Of a stretch of DNA of 64,000 bases, positions 33,384 to 42,777 are shown one piece after another. Position numbers and translations under genes: made by a program. The stretch covers positions 124,001 to 188,000 of the forward strand of contig NZ_CP089593.1 in the NCBI RefSeq assembly GCF_021249405.1, read 5' to 3'. Source of the DNA: Halobacterium zhouii (GTDB lineage: Archaea > Halobacteriota > Halobacteria > Halobacteriales > Halobacteriaceae). Under the pieces are notes generated by a model, which was not told where the DNA came from, ran no database searches, and worked only from the letters and a program-made list of their open reading frames with translations. The stretch's first letter is position 1; each line of letters begins with the position of its first letter.

Positions 33384-35618
33384 TTAAACACTATCGCCGC
33401 GGCGAAGACCGGGTAGGCGGCTGTATTCGCTGGCGAGCGACCGCGCGAGACGCTTCGCTTCGGCGGCGTCCTCGCCGCTCACGCCACCAGCGTACCGGGA
33501 GCGCTCCCGGAGCGCCGCCACGCGTTCGGCGCGCTCGTCCGACCCCACGTCCCGGAGGTACTCGCGGACCGTCTCGCCCGCTCTCCGCTTCCGGTGGCGC
33601 TTCTCGAGTACGTACTCCACGCGCTCGAAGGCGCCCTCCACCTCCTCGTCGGGGTCGCCCCGCGGCAGCCACCGGAGCCAGAGACTCCGGTACACTCGCC
33701 CGGAGAGGCCGACGTAGCGGACGCCGGCCGTCAGTCCGACCAGCATGACTCCCCAGACGACGAGCGTCGTGACCGGGGGAAGTGACATCCCGCCAGCGCT
33801 CTCACCGCCCGCGCCACCAACCTGCGGCGGAGTGGCCCCGGACACGTTCGCCGTCTCGTTCCCGATGTGCTGGACGCCGTAGGCCTTCTTGTCGAGCGGC
33901 GGGCCGGTGCTGGTCTGTGCGCCCTGCTGGGAGGTGTTGTTCTCGGACGGTGACGGGAGCGTCGGCGCCGGGGGCGTCCACGTTCCGTTCTGGCTGCCCG
34001 CGGCGTCGACGCCCGGGACGCCGGACTGGCGCGCCGAGGTCACTCGCTGGTTTTCCGTGCTCGCGCGCTCGCCGCCCGGCGTCGGGTCGAAGCGAACCCA
34101 CCCGCGGTCCGGGACGTACACCTCGACCCACGCGTGCGAGTCGACGCCCCGGACCACCCAGGTGTCCTCGCTGACGCGCTGCCCGGGCGTGTACCCGACG
34201 ACGAAGCGCGTCGGCACGCCCTGCGTGCGGAGCATCACCGCCATCGAACTCGCGTAGTACGTGCAGTACCCCGCCTCGTACTCGAGTATGAACTCGTTCA
34301 CGAGATTCCCCTGGCCGTTACGCGCGTCCAGTGAGTACTCCTTGTTCCCCTCTAGCCACCGCTCGATGGCGGCGGCCTTCGCGTAGTTCGACGTCGACCC
34401 GTTCGTGATGCGGGACGCGAGTTCGACCACCCGGGAGCTCGTGCTGGACGGCGTCTGGAGGTACCGACCCCGTATCTCGGCGGGCGCTGTGCCCGTCTCC
34501 GACGCGAGCGTCTCCGGGTCGCTCACCGGTCCCCGACTTCTGACCACGTAGCTGTCGCCGCTGTGCAGCGTCGCCTGGGACTGCAGTAATCCACCCCCCG
34601 TCACGGTCGCTTCCACGCCGTCGACGGACTGGACCACGGCCGCGGCCGGCAGGAGGTTCAGCGTCCGCTTGGCGGTGACGCGTTGGGTGACGTGTCTCCC
34701 TGTCGGTGGCGGGGTGTTCTCGGCCGTGCCGACGCCGGACGTTCGAACCCAGCCGTCCCCCGTGAACCGGTCGTAGACGCCCGCCCGCCAGTACGACGCG
34801 GCGTCCGACTCGACGACGAAGTGGACTTTCGGGCTGAGTCGGATGCTCCCGCCGACGCCGACGTAGCCGTCCGCGCTCACGAGACTCCCGGACGCCGTGC
34901 TCGCGGACGCCGGCACGAGCGGCGAGCGACCGCCCGGCACTGCGGTCACGCCTGCGGACGCGACCACCATCACGGCCAGCACCGCGGCGAGCACCTCGAC
35001 CTGGCGGCGACTCGCCTCGTGCCCGGCGAGCGTGCCGAAACCGACCGCGCCCGCCGCCGCCAGTACGCCGACGAGCGTCGTCGTCGTGGTGCTGTCGCCG
35101 GTCAGCACGAAGAAGCCGAGTGTCAGCGCGGCGACGCTCGCGGCGGCCGCGTACTGCCGCCGGAAGACGAGGTACGCCGCGAGGAACGTCGGTGCCGGGG
35201 CGACCGCGAGCGCCCACGTCCCGGCGGCGGGCATCCGCATCACGGAGTATCCCGTGAGGAGCGCGACGCCGTCTTTTACGACGCGCATCGGCGTGAGCGC
35301 GTCGAGGTACGCGGGCGGCACCGTGGTCAGGTAGGCGGCCAGTCCGCCGACGAGGAGCACTCCGGCTAGCACGGTGGCGTACTTCCACGGCAGCGCGCGG
35401 AACACGGCGGCGAGCACCACCACCGCGGCGACCTCCGCGACCAGCGGGGTCGGCCCGCCGATCACCGTCACGACCTCGTACAGCACGGAGAGGTACGCGC
35501 CGACGACCACGGCGACGAACGCGCCCGCCGCGACATCACGCCCGCTCACGGAGTCGCGTCCGCGTATCAGGGCGTCTCGAACGCCCGCACCGAGGCGGTG
35601 CCCGACAGTTCCACTCAT
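33384..35618 (-). CDS. transglutaminase-domain membrane protein (TgpA-like)
   Basis: The 744-residue protein has about seven N-terminal helices (to about 230), an extracytoplasmic region and a transglutaminase/cysteine-peptidase core with the triad in AGYCTYYASSMAVMLR (Cys), VDSHAWVEVYVP (His) and WVRFDPTP (Asp). A Ser/Thr/Asn-rich linker, another helix (about 625-645) and a DUF4129-like helical tail follow. It lies in a MoxR-DUF58-transglutaminase operon. The start overlaps the DUF58 stop by 4 bp. The substrate, probably cell-surface protein, is unknown. Confidence 0.85.
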   Translation of the reverse strand: MSGTVGHRLGAGVRDALIRGRDSVSGRDVAAGAFVAVVVGAYLSVLYEVVTVIGGPTPLVAEVAAVVVLAAVFRALPWKYATVLAGVLLVGGLAAYLTTVPPAYLDALTPMRVVKDGVALLTGYSVMRMPAAGTWALAVAPAPTFLAAYLVFRRQYAAAASVAALTLGFFVLTGDSTTTTTLVGVLAAAGAVGFGTLAGHEASRRQVEVLAAVLAVMVVASAGVTAVPGGRSPLVPASASTASGSLVSADGYVGVGGSIRLSPKVHFVVESDAASYWRAGVYDRFTGDGWVRTSGVGTAENTPPPTGRHVTQRVTAKRTLNLLPAAAVVQSVDGVEATVTGGGLLQSQATLHSGDSYVVRSRGPVSDPETLASETGTAPAEIRGRYLQTPSSTSSRVVELASRITNGSTSNYAKAAAIERWLEGNKEYSLDARNGQGNLVNEFILEYEAGYCTYYASSMAVMLRTQGVPTRFVVGYTPGQRVSEDTWVVRGVDSHAWVEVYVPDRGWVRFDPTPGGERASTENQRVTSARQSGVPGVDAAGSQNGTWTPPAPTLPSPSENNTSQQGAQTSTGPPLDKKAYGVQHIGNETANVSGATPPQVGGAGGESAGGMSLPPVTTLVVWGVMLVGLTAGVRYVGLSGRVYRSLWLRWLPRGDPDEEVEGAFERVEYVLEKRHRKRRAGETVREYLRDVGSDERAERVAALRERSRYAGGVSGEDAAEAKRLARSLASEYSRLPGLRRGDSV

Positions 35619-36616
35619 ACGCTCACCCGCTGGCTCGCGCCAGCGCGACCGCCGACGAACTCCTCGTACCGGTACGCGGTGTCTCCCACCGTGACGGAGA
35701 CGTGCTCGCCGCTCTCGGGCGCGTGGACCACGATGTCGGCCTCGTCCTTCCGCCGCGAGCGGAGTTTCCCGCGGCCGAAGCGCGCCAGAATCTCGAGGAC
35801 GCGGCGGCGGTGGGGGTCGCCGTGCGCCGGGTCGACCGCTCCGACGGCGGTGGTCACACCGACCGCCACCCCCGCGTCGAGGAGGTGTGTGACGATACTC
35901 GCCGTGGCCTCCGCGACGGAGTCCTCCCGCGGCCCGAGGGCTTCCGCGGCCACCGTCACCCGGTTGGTCGACCCCTCGCCGACGAACTCCGTGACGGCGA
36001 GTTCGTTCGGGCGCTTCGCGCTCGCCTTCCAGTTCACGTCCCGTAGCGGGTCGCCGCGCTCGTACTCGCGGACGCCCGCGAACTGCTCGCGCTCGTCAGT
36101 CAGTCCGACGTACCCCGTGAGCAGCGACGCCGTGCTCTCCAGGGAGTGCACGCGCGGGAACACCGTCACTCGCTTCGACCCGCCGGCGGCCTGTTCGGTC
36201 CGCCAGAGGCCGAAGGGGTCGGTCGCCTCGACGCGGCACGGCCCGATGGAGTGGACGCCTCGCGACGCGAACTCCACCTCGTACTCAAGCCACCGGCCGT
36301 CGGTCTCCGCCGCGTGTTCGCTCTCGCCGCGCAGTCCCGCCGAGAGGTCGTCCCGGATGGTCACCGGGTACGGCCGTGACGCGTTCACGCGCACGTCGAC
36401 CGTCCGCCACTCCCCCTGGTGCCCCTCGCGCGGGGCGACGCGCTGTATCTCCGGGTCGGGGTACGAACGGACGTACAGCGCGGTGACTGCGAGCAGCGCG
36501 AACGCGGGGACGACGACGGCGTTCAGGCTCCGACCACCGAACGCGTACCCGAGCACGATACCGAGGAGGGCGACCGCGAGCACCGCCAGCCCGCGGCGGG
36601 TTGGTTCGGGGTGCAT
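35615..36616 (-). CDS. DUF58 domain protein
   Basis: The 333-residue protein has two N-terminal helices (about 8-48), a beta-sandwich part, and the DUF58 signature YERGDPLRDVNWKASAKRPNELAV within a von-Willebrand-like fold. DUF58 proteins are membrane partners of MoxR AAA ATPases and are thought to help mature surface enzymes. Gene order (moxR, DUF58, transglutaminase) with a 1-bp gap before it and 4-bp overlap after it indicates one operon. Confidence 0.87.
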   Translation of the reverse strand: MHPEPTRRGLAVLAVALLGIVLGYAFGGRSLNAVVVPAFALLAVTALYVRSYPDPEIQRVAPREGHQGEWRTVDVRVNASRPYPVTIRDDLSAGLRGESEHAAETDGRWLEYEVEFASRGVHSIGPCRVEATDPFGLWRTEQAAGGSKRVTVFPRVHSLESTASLLTGYVGLTDEREQFAGVREYERGDPLRDVNWKASAKRPNELAVTEFVGEGSTNRVTVAAEALGPREDSVAEATASIVTHLLDAGVAVGVTTAVGAVDPAHGDPHRRRVLEILARFGRGKLRSRRKDEADIVVHAPESGEHVSVTVGDTAYRYEEFVGGRAGASQRVSV

Positions 36617-36617
36617 C

Positions 36618-37616
36618 TCACTCCGGTTGTATGGTGTCGAGTGCGCGCTCGACGAGCGTTCTCGCGGGGTCTCCGCCCAGCGTGCCGCCGGTGTCCGCGC
36701 GAACTCGGTGTGGGAGCACGGTGCGCGCCTCGGCCTGCACGTCGTCGGGAATCACGTACTCTCGGCCGTCGAGCACGGCGCGGCCCTGCGCTGCCCGCAG
36801 CAGTGATATCGAACCCCGCGGACTCACGCCGAGTGCGGCGTGGTCGCGAGTGTAGCGCGCGAGTTCCGTGACGTACTCCTTCACGGGCCGGGCCACCTCG
36901 ACTGTGTCCGTGGTGGCGCGGGCGCGCCGCAGGTCCTCGACGGACGCCACCGACTCGATGTCGTCGATGGGGTGACCGCCGACGACCCGGTCGAGCACGT
37001 CGACCTCCTCCTCGCGACCGGGGTACCCGAGGCGCAGTTTCTTCATGAACCGGTCGAGTTCAGCGACCGGCAACTCGTACGTTCGGTCGCGGTCGACGGA
37101 GTTCTGGGTCGCGATGACCGTAAACGGGTCCGGAAGCCGCCGCGTCGCCCCGTCCGTCGTCACCTGCTCTTCCTCCATAGCCTCCAGGAGTGCGGACTGG
37201 GTCTTCGGCGGCGCGCGGTTGATCTCGTCCCCGAGCACGACGTTCGCGAACACCGGCCCGGCCTGGAACTCGAACTCCCGGCTCTTCTCGTTGAACACGT
37301 TGACGCCCGTCACGTCCGTCGGCAGGAGGTCCGGCGTGAACTGCACGCGCTGGAACTTCCCGTCGAACGACCGCGCGACGGCGCGAGCGAGCATCGTCTT
37401 CCCGACGCCGGGAACGTCCTCCAAGAGCACGTGTCCACCGCCGAGGATCGCCGTGACGACCTGTTCGATGGCCGATTGCTTGCCGACGATGACCGTCTCG
37501 ATGTTCTCCACGACGCGTCGCGCGACGTCGCTCGCGTCCGCGACCGGGAGCGGCGCAGGGGCGTTCTCCTGCGTGCGAGCGTCGGCCACGGCACGAGTGT
37601 CCTGTGTGTCTGTCAT
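36618..37616 (-). CDS. MoxR-family AAA+ ATPase
   Basis: The 332-residue ATPase has Walker A DVPGVGKTMLARAVA, Walker B GDEINRAPPKTQSALLEAMEE, sensor 1 VIATQNSVD and the C-terminal lid ending TLVERALDTIQ. MoxR ATPases act as chaperones for proteins with VWA/DUF58 domains, which here are encoded immediately downstream. The N-terminal 25 residues (MTDTQDTRAVADARTQENA) are a disordered extension. Confidence 0.92.
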   Translation of the reverse strand: MTDTQDTRAVADARTQENAPAPLPVADASDVARRVVENIETVIVGKQSAIEQVVTAILGGGHVLLEDVPGVGKTMLARAVARSFDGKFQRVQFTPDLLPTDVTGVNVFNEKSREFEFQAGPVFANVVLGDEINRAPPKTQSALLEAMEEEQVTTDGATRRLPDPFTVIATQNSVDRDRTYELPVAELDRFMKKLRLGYPGREEEVDVLDRVVGGHPIDDIESVASVEDLRRARATTDTVEVARPVKEYVTELARYTRDHAALGVSPRGSISLLRAAQGRAVLDGREYVIPDDVQAEARTVLPHRVRADTGGTLGGDPARTLVERALDTIQPE

Positions 37617-37689
37617 GAGTGGGTGGGTTGTGGGCCGGCGGCAGTCAACTGTCGAACGGTACGCGCTGAGATACTTGTATGCTTACTGG

Positions 37690-37974
37690 TCACACGCTCC
37701 ACGACGCGCACTCACGGCAGACGTGTTCGTCACCGTCCCGCCAGCGACGCGCGGCGTGCGACCCACACGCCGCGCACTCGCCGCCGGGCCGCCACGAACT
37801 CGTGAGCGTCGACGGTGCTGGCGCGTCGTCCGCGGACTCCTCGCGGGCGACGCGACTCCCTTCGCCGGAAGCCGGCGACTCCTCGCCCCCCTCGCTCGCG
37901 TCCGCCGTCTCCTCGCTCTCCGCTCCCGATTCGTCAGTATCGGCGAACGCGTCCAGCGTCGCGTCCTCTGTCAC
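37690..37974 (-). CDS. C-terminal zinc-ribbon protein
   Basis: The 94-residue protein is an acidic, Ser/Glu-rich disordered region (about 1-60) followed by a zinc ribbon CAACGSHAARRW...HVCRECASW. Short haloarchaeal proteins of this form (DUF7573-like) are common and uncharacterised. It is 73 bp upstream of moxR on the same strand and may be read with it. Confidence 0.55.
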   Translation of the reverse strand: MTEDATLDAFADTDESGAESEETADASEGGEESPASGEGSRVAREESADDAPAPSTLTSSWRPGGECAACGSHAARRWRDGDEHVCRECASWSV

Positions 37975-38045
37975 GTCCTCTCATTACACGGCCTCTGGCA
38001 TAACGCTCCCGGAGAATCTAAGGCCACGGCACCCACACGTCCGGT

Positions 38046-38255
38046 ATGGTCTGGCTCATCGACAACATCACCACTGCCGTCGACCTGTTCGGAACGGTCG
38101 CACGAACCGACCCGCTCTCGGCGGTCCTGCTCGCGCTCGGCGGCCTGCTCGTGGCGTTCAGCTCCGCCATCTTCGGCTACCTCGCGCTCGGCGGCCTGCT
38201 CGAACCGCTCGCCCCCGAACACCTCGACCACCCCGCCCGCCGGGAGCGAACGTAA
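38046..38255 (+). CDS. small membrane protein
   Basis: The 69-residue protein has one or two hydrophobic helices (SAVLLALGGLLVAFSSAIFGYLALGGLL, about 24-51) and a Pro-rich basic tail. An ATG at 38046 follows a plausible spacer. I do not recognise the family. It diverges from the zinc-ribbon gene (71 bp). Confidence 0.5.
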   Translation: MVWLIDNITTAVDLFGTVARTDPLSAVLLALGGLLVAFSSAIFGYLALGGLLEPLAPEHLDHPARRERT

Positions 38256-38285
38256 CGAAGCTCACCCGGTTCGGCCGCGAGCGGC

Positions 38286-39260
38286 TCAGACGCCCGCGTC
38301 GTCGAACGCCGCCGCGAGCAACTCGACCGCCGCCGCCCGGTCAGGGCCCAGCGGCGACCCCGCGACCACGCTGTCGACGTGGTCACCGACCGCCTCGAGC
38401 TGTGACGCCACCATTCCCGGGTCGCCCGCGATACAGAACCCCTCCAGCATCGCGTCCGTCACCAGGTCGAACGCCGCTGAGAACGCCCCAGACTCGATTT
38501 TCTCTCCGATCTCCCGAGCGCGCTCGCTGTCGACGCCGTGCCGGTCGAGCACCGGCGTCGCCGCGCCCGCTGCGATGAACGCCACCGGCGGCCGCGCCGC
38601 GTCGAGCGCCGCCGCCGCGTCTTCGGCCACCGACACCGACGCGAACGCCGCCACGTCGACGTCACCCGCGACCACTCGATCCGCCTCACCCTCCGCGACG
38701 CGCTCGCGCGCCCACGACAGGTCCCGGGGGTGGCTTGCGTTCACCAGCACGCCGTCCGCGTGCTTTCCCGCCATACGGAGCATGTGTGGCCCTTGCGCGC
38801 CCACGTACACCGGAATCTCCTCGGGTTCGTAGTTCAGTCCTGCGTCGCGTGCGACGAACGTCCCGTCGTGGTCGACGCGCTCGCCCGCCCACAGGTCCTG
38901 TGCGACCTTGAACGTCTCGAGCACACGGCGGAGCGGCCGGTCGCGCTCCACGCCCAGGTTCGACAGCGTCGACCTGTCGCCCGCGCCGATACCCAGTACT
39001 CCGCGCCCGTCGCTCACCTCGTCCAGCGTCGCGACCTGGGACGCGAGCTTTACGGGATGCGTGTCGTAGGGGTTCGCCACGCCTGGCCCCACGCTGACCG
39101 TCTCGGTCGCCGCAGCCACCCGGTCCAGCGCCACGAACGGGTCGCGATTGTTGTAGTGACACGACGCAAACACCGCGTCGAACCCGGCTTTCTCGGCCAC
39201 TGCCCCGAGGTCGGCCACCTCCGCGACCGGTAGCTCGGGCGTCAGTTCAATCCCGCGCAT
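38286..39260 (-). CDS. F420-dependent LLM-class oxidoreductase (Mer-like)
   Basis: The 324-residue TIM-barrel protein has the luciferase-like pattern: AEKAGFDAVFASCHYNNRDPFVALDRVAAAT, SVGPGVANPYDTHPVKLASQVATLDEVSDGRGVLGIGAGD and VYVGAQGPHMLRMAGKHADGVLVN in order. It resembles 5,10-methylenetetrahydromethanopterin reductase; in non-methanogens such proteins reduce tetrahydrofolate-like or other substrates with F420H2. The start at 39260 overlaps the end of cofE by 14 bp, tying it to F420 synthesis. Exact substrate is unknown. Confidence 0.8.
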   Translation of the reverse strand: MRGIELTPELPVAEVADLGAVAEKAGFDAVFASCHYNNRDPFVALDRVAAATETVSVGPGVANPYDTHPVKLASQVATLDEVSDGRGVLGIGAGDRSTLSNLGVERDRPLRRVLETFKVAQDLWAGERVDHDGTFVARDAGLNYEPEEIPVYVGAQGPHMLRMAGKHADGVLVNASHPRDLSWARERVAEGEADRVVAGDVDVAAFASVSVAEDAAAALDAARPPVAFIAAGAATPVLDRHGVDSERAREIGEKIESGAFSAAFDLVTDAMLEGFCIAGDPGMVASQLEAVGDHVDSVVAGSPLGPDRAAAVELLAAAFDDAGV

Positions 39261-40008
39261 ACTCCCACTCGTCGAGTGCCTGCCGCACGAAGTCACCCTC
39301 TAAGTCGCGGTAGAGGTTGTCGCTACCATCGTGGTCGCCGAACTCGAAGTCCCGAACGACCACCACGGGTGTCCCGTCGTCACCTTCGCCCGACACGAGG
39401 TTCGCGGTCGCCGCGAGTTCGTCCACTACGCTCTCGACGGTGACCTCCAATTCCTTCCCGTCGCGGTCGGTCTCGCCGCGCCAGTCCCGCGACGCCGGCA
39501 TTCCCGCCCATCCGAGTGCGACGCCGCGCTGCCCGTGACGGAACGGACGGCCGGACGTGTCCGTGACGATGACCGCAACGTCCGCGTCCAGTCCGTCGCG
39601 AACGCGTTCGGCGCTCTCGGTCGGTCGCTCCGGCAGCAACAGTAGGTCGGCGTCGCCGGTGTTCGACCGGTCGATGCCGGCGTTCACGCCGACGTGCCCG
39701 AAGCGCGTCTCCGTCAACAGGAACGGCGCGTCCATCCACACTGCCGCAGACTCCTCTAGGACGGCCTGCGCGAACCGGGGGTCTTTCTCCTCGCCCGCGA
39801 TGTCGGCGAGTCGGTCGGCTATCTCCGTGGCGAGCTCCCCGGGCGGGAACGCCGACAGCGGCGCGCTCCGCCCCTCGGCCTTCGAGACCACGGTGCTGGC
39901 GACACAGACCACGTCGCCGTCGGCCAGGTCGGCGCGCTCGGAGACGAGCGCCGCGAGGTCGTCGCCCTCGCGAACCTCCGGAACGTCCGGTACCGCGAAC
40001 GCGTGCAT
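39247..40008 (-). CDS. cofE: coenzyme F420-0:L-glutamate ligase
   Basis: The 253-residue enzyme adds gamma-glutamates to F420-0 using GTP. Visible motifs are DVVCVASTVVSKAEGR (about 32-47), DPRFAQAVLEES, VGVNAGIDRSNTGDADLLLLPE and VIVTDTSGRPFRHGQRGVALGWAGMP, all diagnostic of CofE. It is translationally coupled to the F420-dependent oxidoreductase that follows. The N terminus MHAFAVPDVPEVREGD is conserved, so the start is secure. Confidence 0.93.
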   Translation of the reverse strand: MHAFAVPDVPEVREGDDLAALVSERADLADGDVVCVASTVVSKAEGRSAPLSAFPPGELATEIADRLADIAGEEKDPRFAQAVLEESAAVWMDAPFLLTETRFGHVGVNAGIDRSNTGDADLLLLPERPTESAERVRDGLDADVAVIVTDTSGRPFRHGQRGVALGWAGMPASRDWRGETDRDGKELEVTVESVVDELAATANLVSGEGDDGTPVVVVRDFEFGDHDGSDNLYRDLEGDFVRQALDEWEYARD

Positions 40009-40120
40009 ACCCGGGCTTCGACCCCGCAGACAAAAGCACCGGCGGTACCGGTCGGTCCTTCCACCGGCACGGCGCGCCCCTGCCGCCGGGTCTGTGCGTC
40101 CTCACTACAGACCCAGCGCG

Positions 40121-40621
40121 TCACCGCCACCGGGCTTCGACCGAAACCTCCGACCCGTCGACGTCGACGAGCAGGAGCGACGCTGAATCGGCGGGGTCCG
40201 CGCCCGTCGCACTCCCCGGGTTCAGGAGGCGCACGCCGTCGACCCGCCGGTCGCGCAGTTCGTGCGTGTGACCGCACATGCCGATGGCGTCGGGGTCGTC
40301 ACGGGCGTCCTTCACCGCGGACACCACGCGTTCGTCGTAGTTGTCGAGCGAGCCGTTGCCGTGGGTCACGACGAACTGCACGTCCTCCACCCAGAGCGAG
40401 TCCACTCTCGGCAGGCCGATTTGCGTGGGGTCAGCGTTTCCGCTGACTGCCACGAAGTCCTCGTCCGCGAGGTCGCGGATCGCTTCGTAGGCGTCCGTGC
40501 TGTCGAAGTCACCGGCGTGCACGACGATGTCGGCGTCCTCGATCTCGACCTCGGCGAAGTCCGGGAGTTCGTCGGCCTGTGACGGGATGTGGGTGTCGCT
40601 GACGAGCGCTATGCTTCTCAT
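40121..40621 (-). CDS. metallophosphoesterase (MJ0936/YfcE type)
   Basis: The 166-residue protein has the calcineurin-like motifs SDTHIP (8-13), HAGDFDS (about 39-45), SGNAD (GNxD, about 59-63), VTHGN and GHTHEL, the metal-binding set of the family. The usual reaction is phosphodiester hydrolysis; the physiological substrate of this branch is not known. The start at 40621 (MRSIALVSDTHI) matches homologues. The ORF upstream to 40648 has no support. Confidence 0.85.
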   Translation of the reverse strand: MRSIALVSDTHIPSQADELPDFAEVEIEDADIVVHAGDFDSTDAYEAIRDLADEDFVAVSGNADPTQIGLPRVDSLWVEDVQFVVTHGNGSLDNYDERVVSAVKDARDDPDAIGMCGHTHELRDRRVDGVRLLNPGSATGADPADSASLLLVDVDGSEVSVEARWR

Positions 40622-41075
40622 ACCCTGTTCTTGTGCGCCGAGGGGCAAATAGCTTCGAGGGGGTTCAGGTGCGACGCGACGCGCTGGCGACGGAGTGCGA
40701 AGCCTCTTTTTCGCCCGGTCGCGTACCCACTATCGGGCGACGGTGACGAGGAGTTACCCCCTCCGAGCCCCTTGTGACGAGGCCTTTCTCCCGAGTCGCC
40801 CATCCTCGACCCGGAGAGCGGCGGGGCTGTCAGAGACGCAATCGCTATACCGTGGAGAATTGGCTTGCAGGCAGCGACATCAGCGTACGAGTCGGGTTAC
40901 TGCCGTTCCGCATCCAGCCGACCCGCGGCAACTCGTCAGATCACGCGAGGGGTTGGTCCCGCTCTCGTACTTGAACCTACGCAGCCAGCCGGTGGCGATA
41001 TCCGCCTGCTTCGACCGCCACCAGCATTCGCGCGGCGAAGCCGCGCGATTCCCGCGAACGCGAAGCGTTCGCGGC
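40622..41075. other. 450-bp gene-free region with strong local structure
   Basis: No ORF with haloarchaeal codon use is evident. A CTTTTT run (about 40705-40710) is followed by a long-range stem GGGCGAC/GTCGCCC (40735-40741/40795-40801) enclosing two copies of TGACGAGG (about 40745 and 40773). Further along are hairpins CGCGCGGC-GAA-GCCGCGCG (41029-41047) and CGCGAACG-CGAAG-CGTTCGCG (41053-41073). A small RNA gene is possible but no known class is recognised. Confidence 0.4.
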
Positions 41076-41143
41076 TTTTTTAGCGTAGATTTTTTGGCCG
41101 AGCGGTTCGCGCTTCGCGCGAACCCGAGGCGAAAAAAGGTACG
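41076..41143. terminator. dispersed T-run/A-run element after engB (inverted copy)
   Basis: Read on the minus strand, GTACCTTTTTTCG begins 1 nt after the engB stop codon. A hairpin GGTTCGCG-CGAAG-CGCGAACC (about 41104-41124) follows, then AAAAAATCTACGCTAAAAAA. The position directly after a stop codon supports a terminator role, as for the copy after tRNA-Arg. Confidence 0.65.
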
Positions 41144-41761
41144 TCAGAAGAACTGCTTGAGGTGTTCTTTCTTCTCGTCCTCGAGTCGGACGCGGACGGC
41201 GTCGTTGAGCGTCTGGATGCGGCCCTGTTTTGCGGTGATGGGAGCGATAGTGTCCTGCCACTGTTTCCACGGCGGCAGCAGGCCGAGGCGGTCGGCGATG
41301 TCGTCAAGGCGTTCGTCGCGGTCCTCGACTTTGTCCATCTTGTTGACGGCGGCGATGCGGGGGATGCCGAGCTCTTCGAGCAGGTAGAACAGTTCGACGA
41401 CGTGCGGAATCTCGTCCTCGCTGGAGTGCCGGTCGATGATGTCGACGGCGGCTTTCCCATCGAGGACGAGCACGCCCGCGATGATGGAGTCGGCGTTGTC
41501 CTCGAGGTAACGCACGATGCTCGTCTTGATGGTCTCGCGGTGGTCGTCCTCGACACCGGACATGAATCCGAAGCCGGGGAGGTCGGTAATCACGAAGTCC
41601 TCGCTCGCCCAGTCGAAGTGGTTGGGTTGGCGGGTGACGCCGGGTTTCTGGCCGGTCGGCACGCTGTGGCCGGTGAGCTCGCGCATGAGCGTGGATTTGC
41701 CGACGTTCGACCGGCCGACGAGCACTACCTCGTCGCTCCGGTTAGGGCGGTTCTCGAACAC
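41144..41761 (-). CDS. engB: ribosome-assembly GTPase EngB/YihA
   Basis: The 205-residue GTPase has G1 GRSNVGKST (16-24), G3 DLPGFG, G4 NKMDKVED and G5 ITAKQG. EngB proteins help assemble the large ribosomal subunit in bacteria; archaeal members are presumed similar. Length is normal. The engB stop codon is followed at once by the terminator-like element. Confidence 0.9.
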   Translation of the reverse strand: MFENRPNRSDEVVLVGRSNVGKSTLMRELTGHSVPTGQKPGVTRQPNHFDWASEDFVITDLPGFGFMSGVEDDHRETIKTSIVRYLEDNADSIIAGVLVLDGKAAVDIIDRHSSEDEIPHVVELFYLLEELGIPRIAAVNKMDKVEDRDERLDDIADRLGLLPPWKQWQDTIAPITAKQGRIQTLNDAVRVRLEDEKKEHLKQFF

Positions 41762-41891
41762 ACTCGTCTGTTGCCGCCGCTCGGGGTTAAGTGACGCGTG
41801 TTCGCGTCCGAGTCGGCGGTCCGTGTACGCTCAAACGCGCTTTTCACTCCGCGTGACATTAAACACCTTGCGCAGCGTACGTGTGTCTGTC

Positions 41892-42644
41892 ATGCGACAG
41901 CAAACACTCGTGTTGGCGGTGCTGGGCGCTGCCCTGATGGTCACGGCGGGCGTCGTCGGCGGTCTGACGCTGGGTGCGGGGAACGCAGCAGCGGCGTCAG
42001 CGAACGGCGACAAGTCGGTGACTGTGTCGACGTCCGGTGAGATCGAAGCGGCCGCAGACCAGGCAATCGTGCGGGTCGCGGTGACGGCGACCGGGAACGA
42101 TTCGAATGCGGTGCGCCAGGAGATCGCCGCCGACGTGGAGTCACTCCGCGCGGCGCTACAGGAGTACGGACTCTCCTCGGCGGACATCCGGACGGCGTAC
42201 TACGACATCTCCCAGGTCCGCGAGCGGACGCCCGAGGGGATGGAGGCGGGCGAGTACCGTGGCACGCACGCCTTCGAGTTGACGGTGAACAACACGTCCG
42301 CTGCTGGCGAGGTCATCGACGTCGCCGTGTCGAACGGCGCCGACCAGGTGGACGGCGTCTCCTTCACGCTCTCCGACGAGAAGCGCTCGCAACTCTACAA
42401 CGAGGCGCTGACGAAGGCGATGGGGAACGCGCGGACGCAGGCGGAGACGCTCGCCATGGCTGGCGACATCTCCATCACGGGCGTCCACACCATCGTCTCC
42501 TCGGAGACGCACTACCGGCCGTACGCCCTCGAGACCGCGGCGATGACCAGCGCAGCCGGGGATTCGGCGAGCACGTCGGTGCAGCCGGGTCCGGTGATGG
42601 TCACCGCGAGCGTGCAGGTGACGTACAACGCGACGTCAGCGTAA
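41892..42644 (+). CDS. SIMPL-domain (DUF541) exported protein
   Basis: The 250-residue protein has an N-terminal hydrophobic signal/anchor (MRQQTLVLAVLGAALMVTAGVVGGLTLGAG in parts) and a SIMPL domain: KSVTVSTSGEIEAAADQAIVRVAV, SADIRTAYYDISQVRE, and the C-terminal VMVTASVQVTY. SIMPL proteins occur in periplasm or cell surface of many prokaryotes; a role in oxidative-stress tolerance has been suggested for bacterial members. The ATG at 41892 is chosen; upstream in-frame sequence overlaps engB antisense. It precedes the TIGR00341 pair by 133 bp. Confidence 0.8.
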   Translation: MRQQTLVLAVLGAALMVTAGVVGGLTLGAGNAAAASANGDKSVTVSTSGEIEAAADQAIVRVAVTATGNDSNAVRQEIAADVESLRAALQEYGLSSADIRTAYYDISQVRERTPEGMEAGEYRGTHAFELTVNNTSAAGEVIDVAVSNGADQVDGVSFTLSDEKRSQLYNEALTKAMGNARTQAETLAMAGDISITGVHTIVSSETHYRPYALETAAMTSAAGDSASTSVQPGPVMVTASVQVTYNATSA

Positions 42645-42777
42645 CGCACGCCGCGACAGCGTACCGGACTCTCCGCGCGCCTGTGGAGAGACCGCATCGT
42701 GGGCTTCCGCTCCTCGATGCGTCTGGCGTCACGGAACCGCCTGAACGCTTTTTGTCGGTGGAAGTGAACGAACGTAC

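Noticed and set aside
40622..41000. Archaeal 7S (SRP) RNA
   Set aside because: The conserved S-domain GGAAG/AGCAG loop motifs and the usual haloarchaeal 5' sequence are absent.
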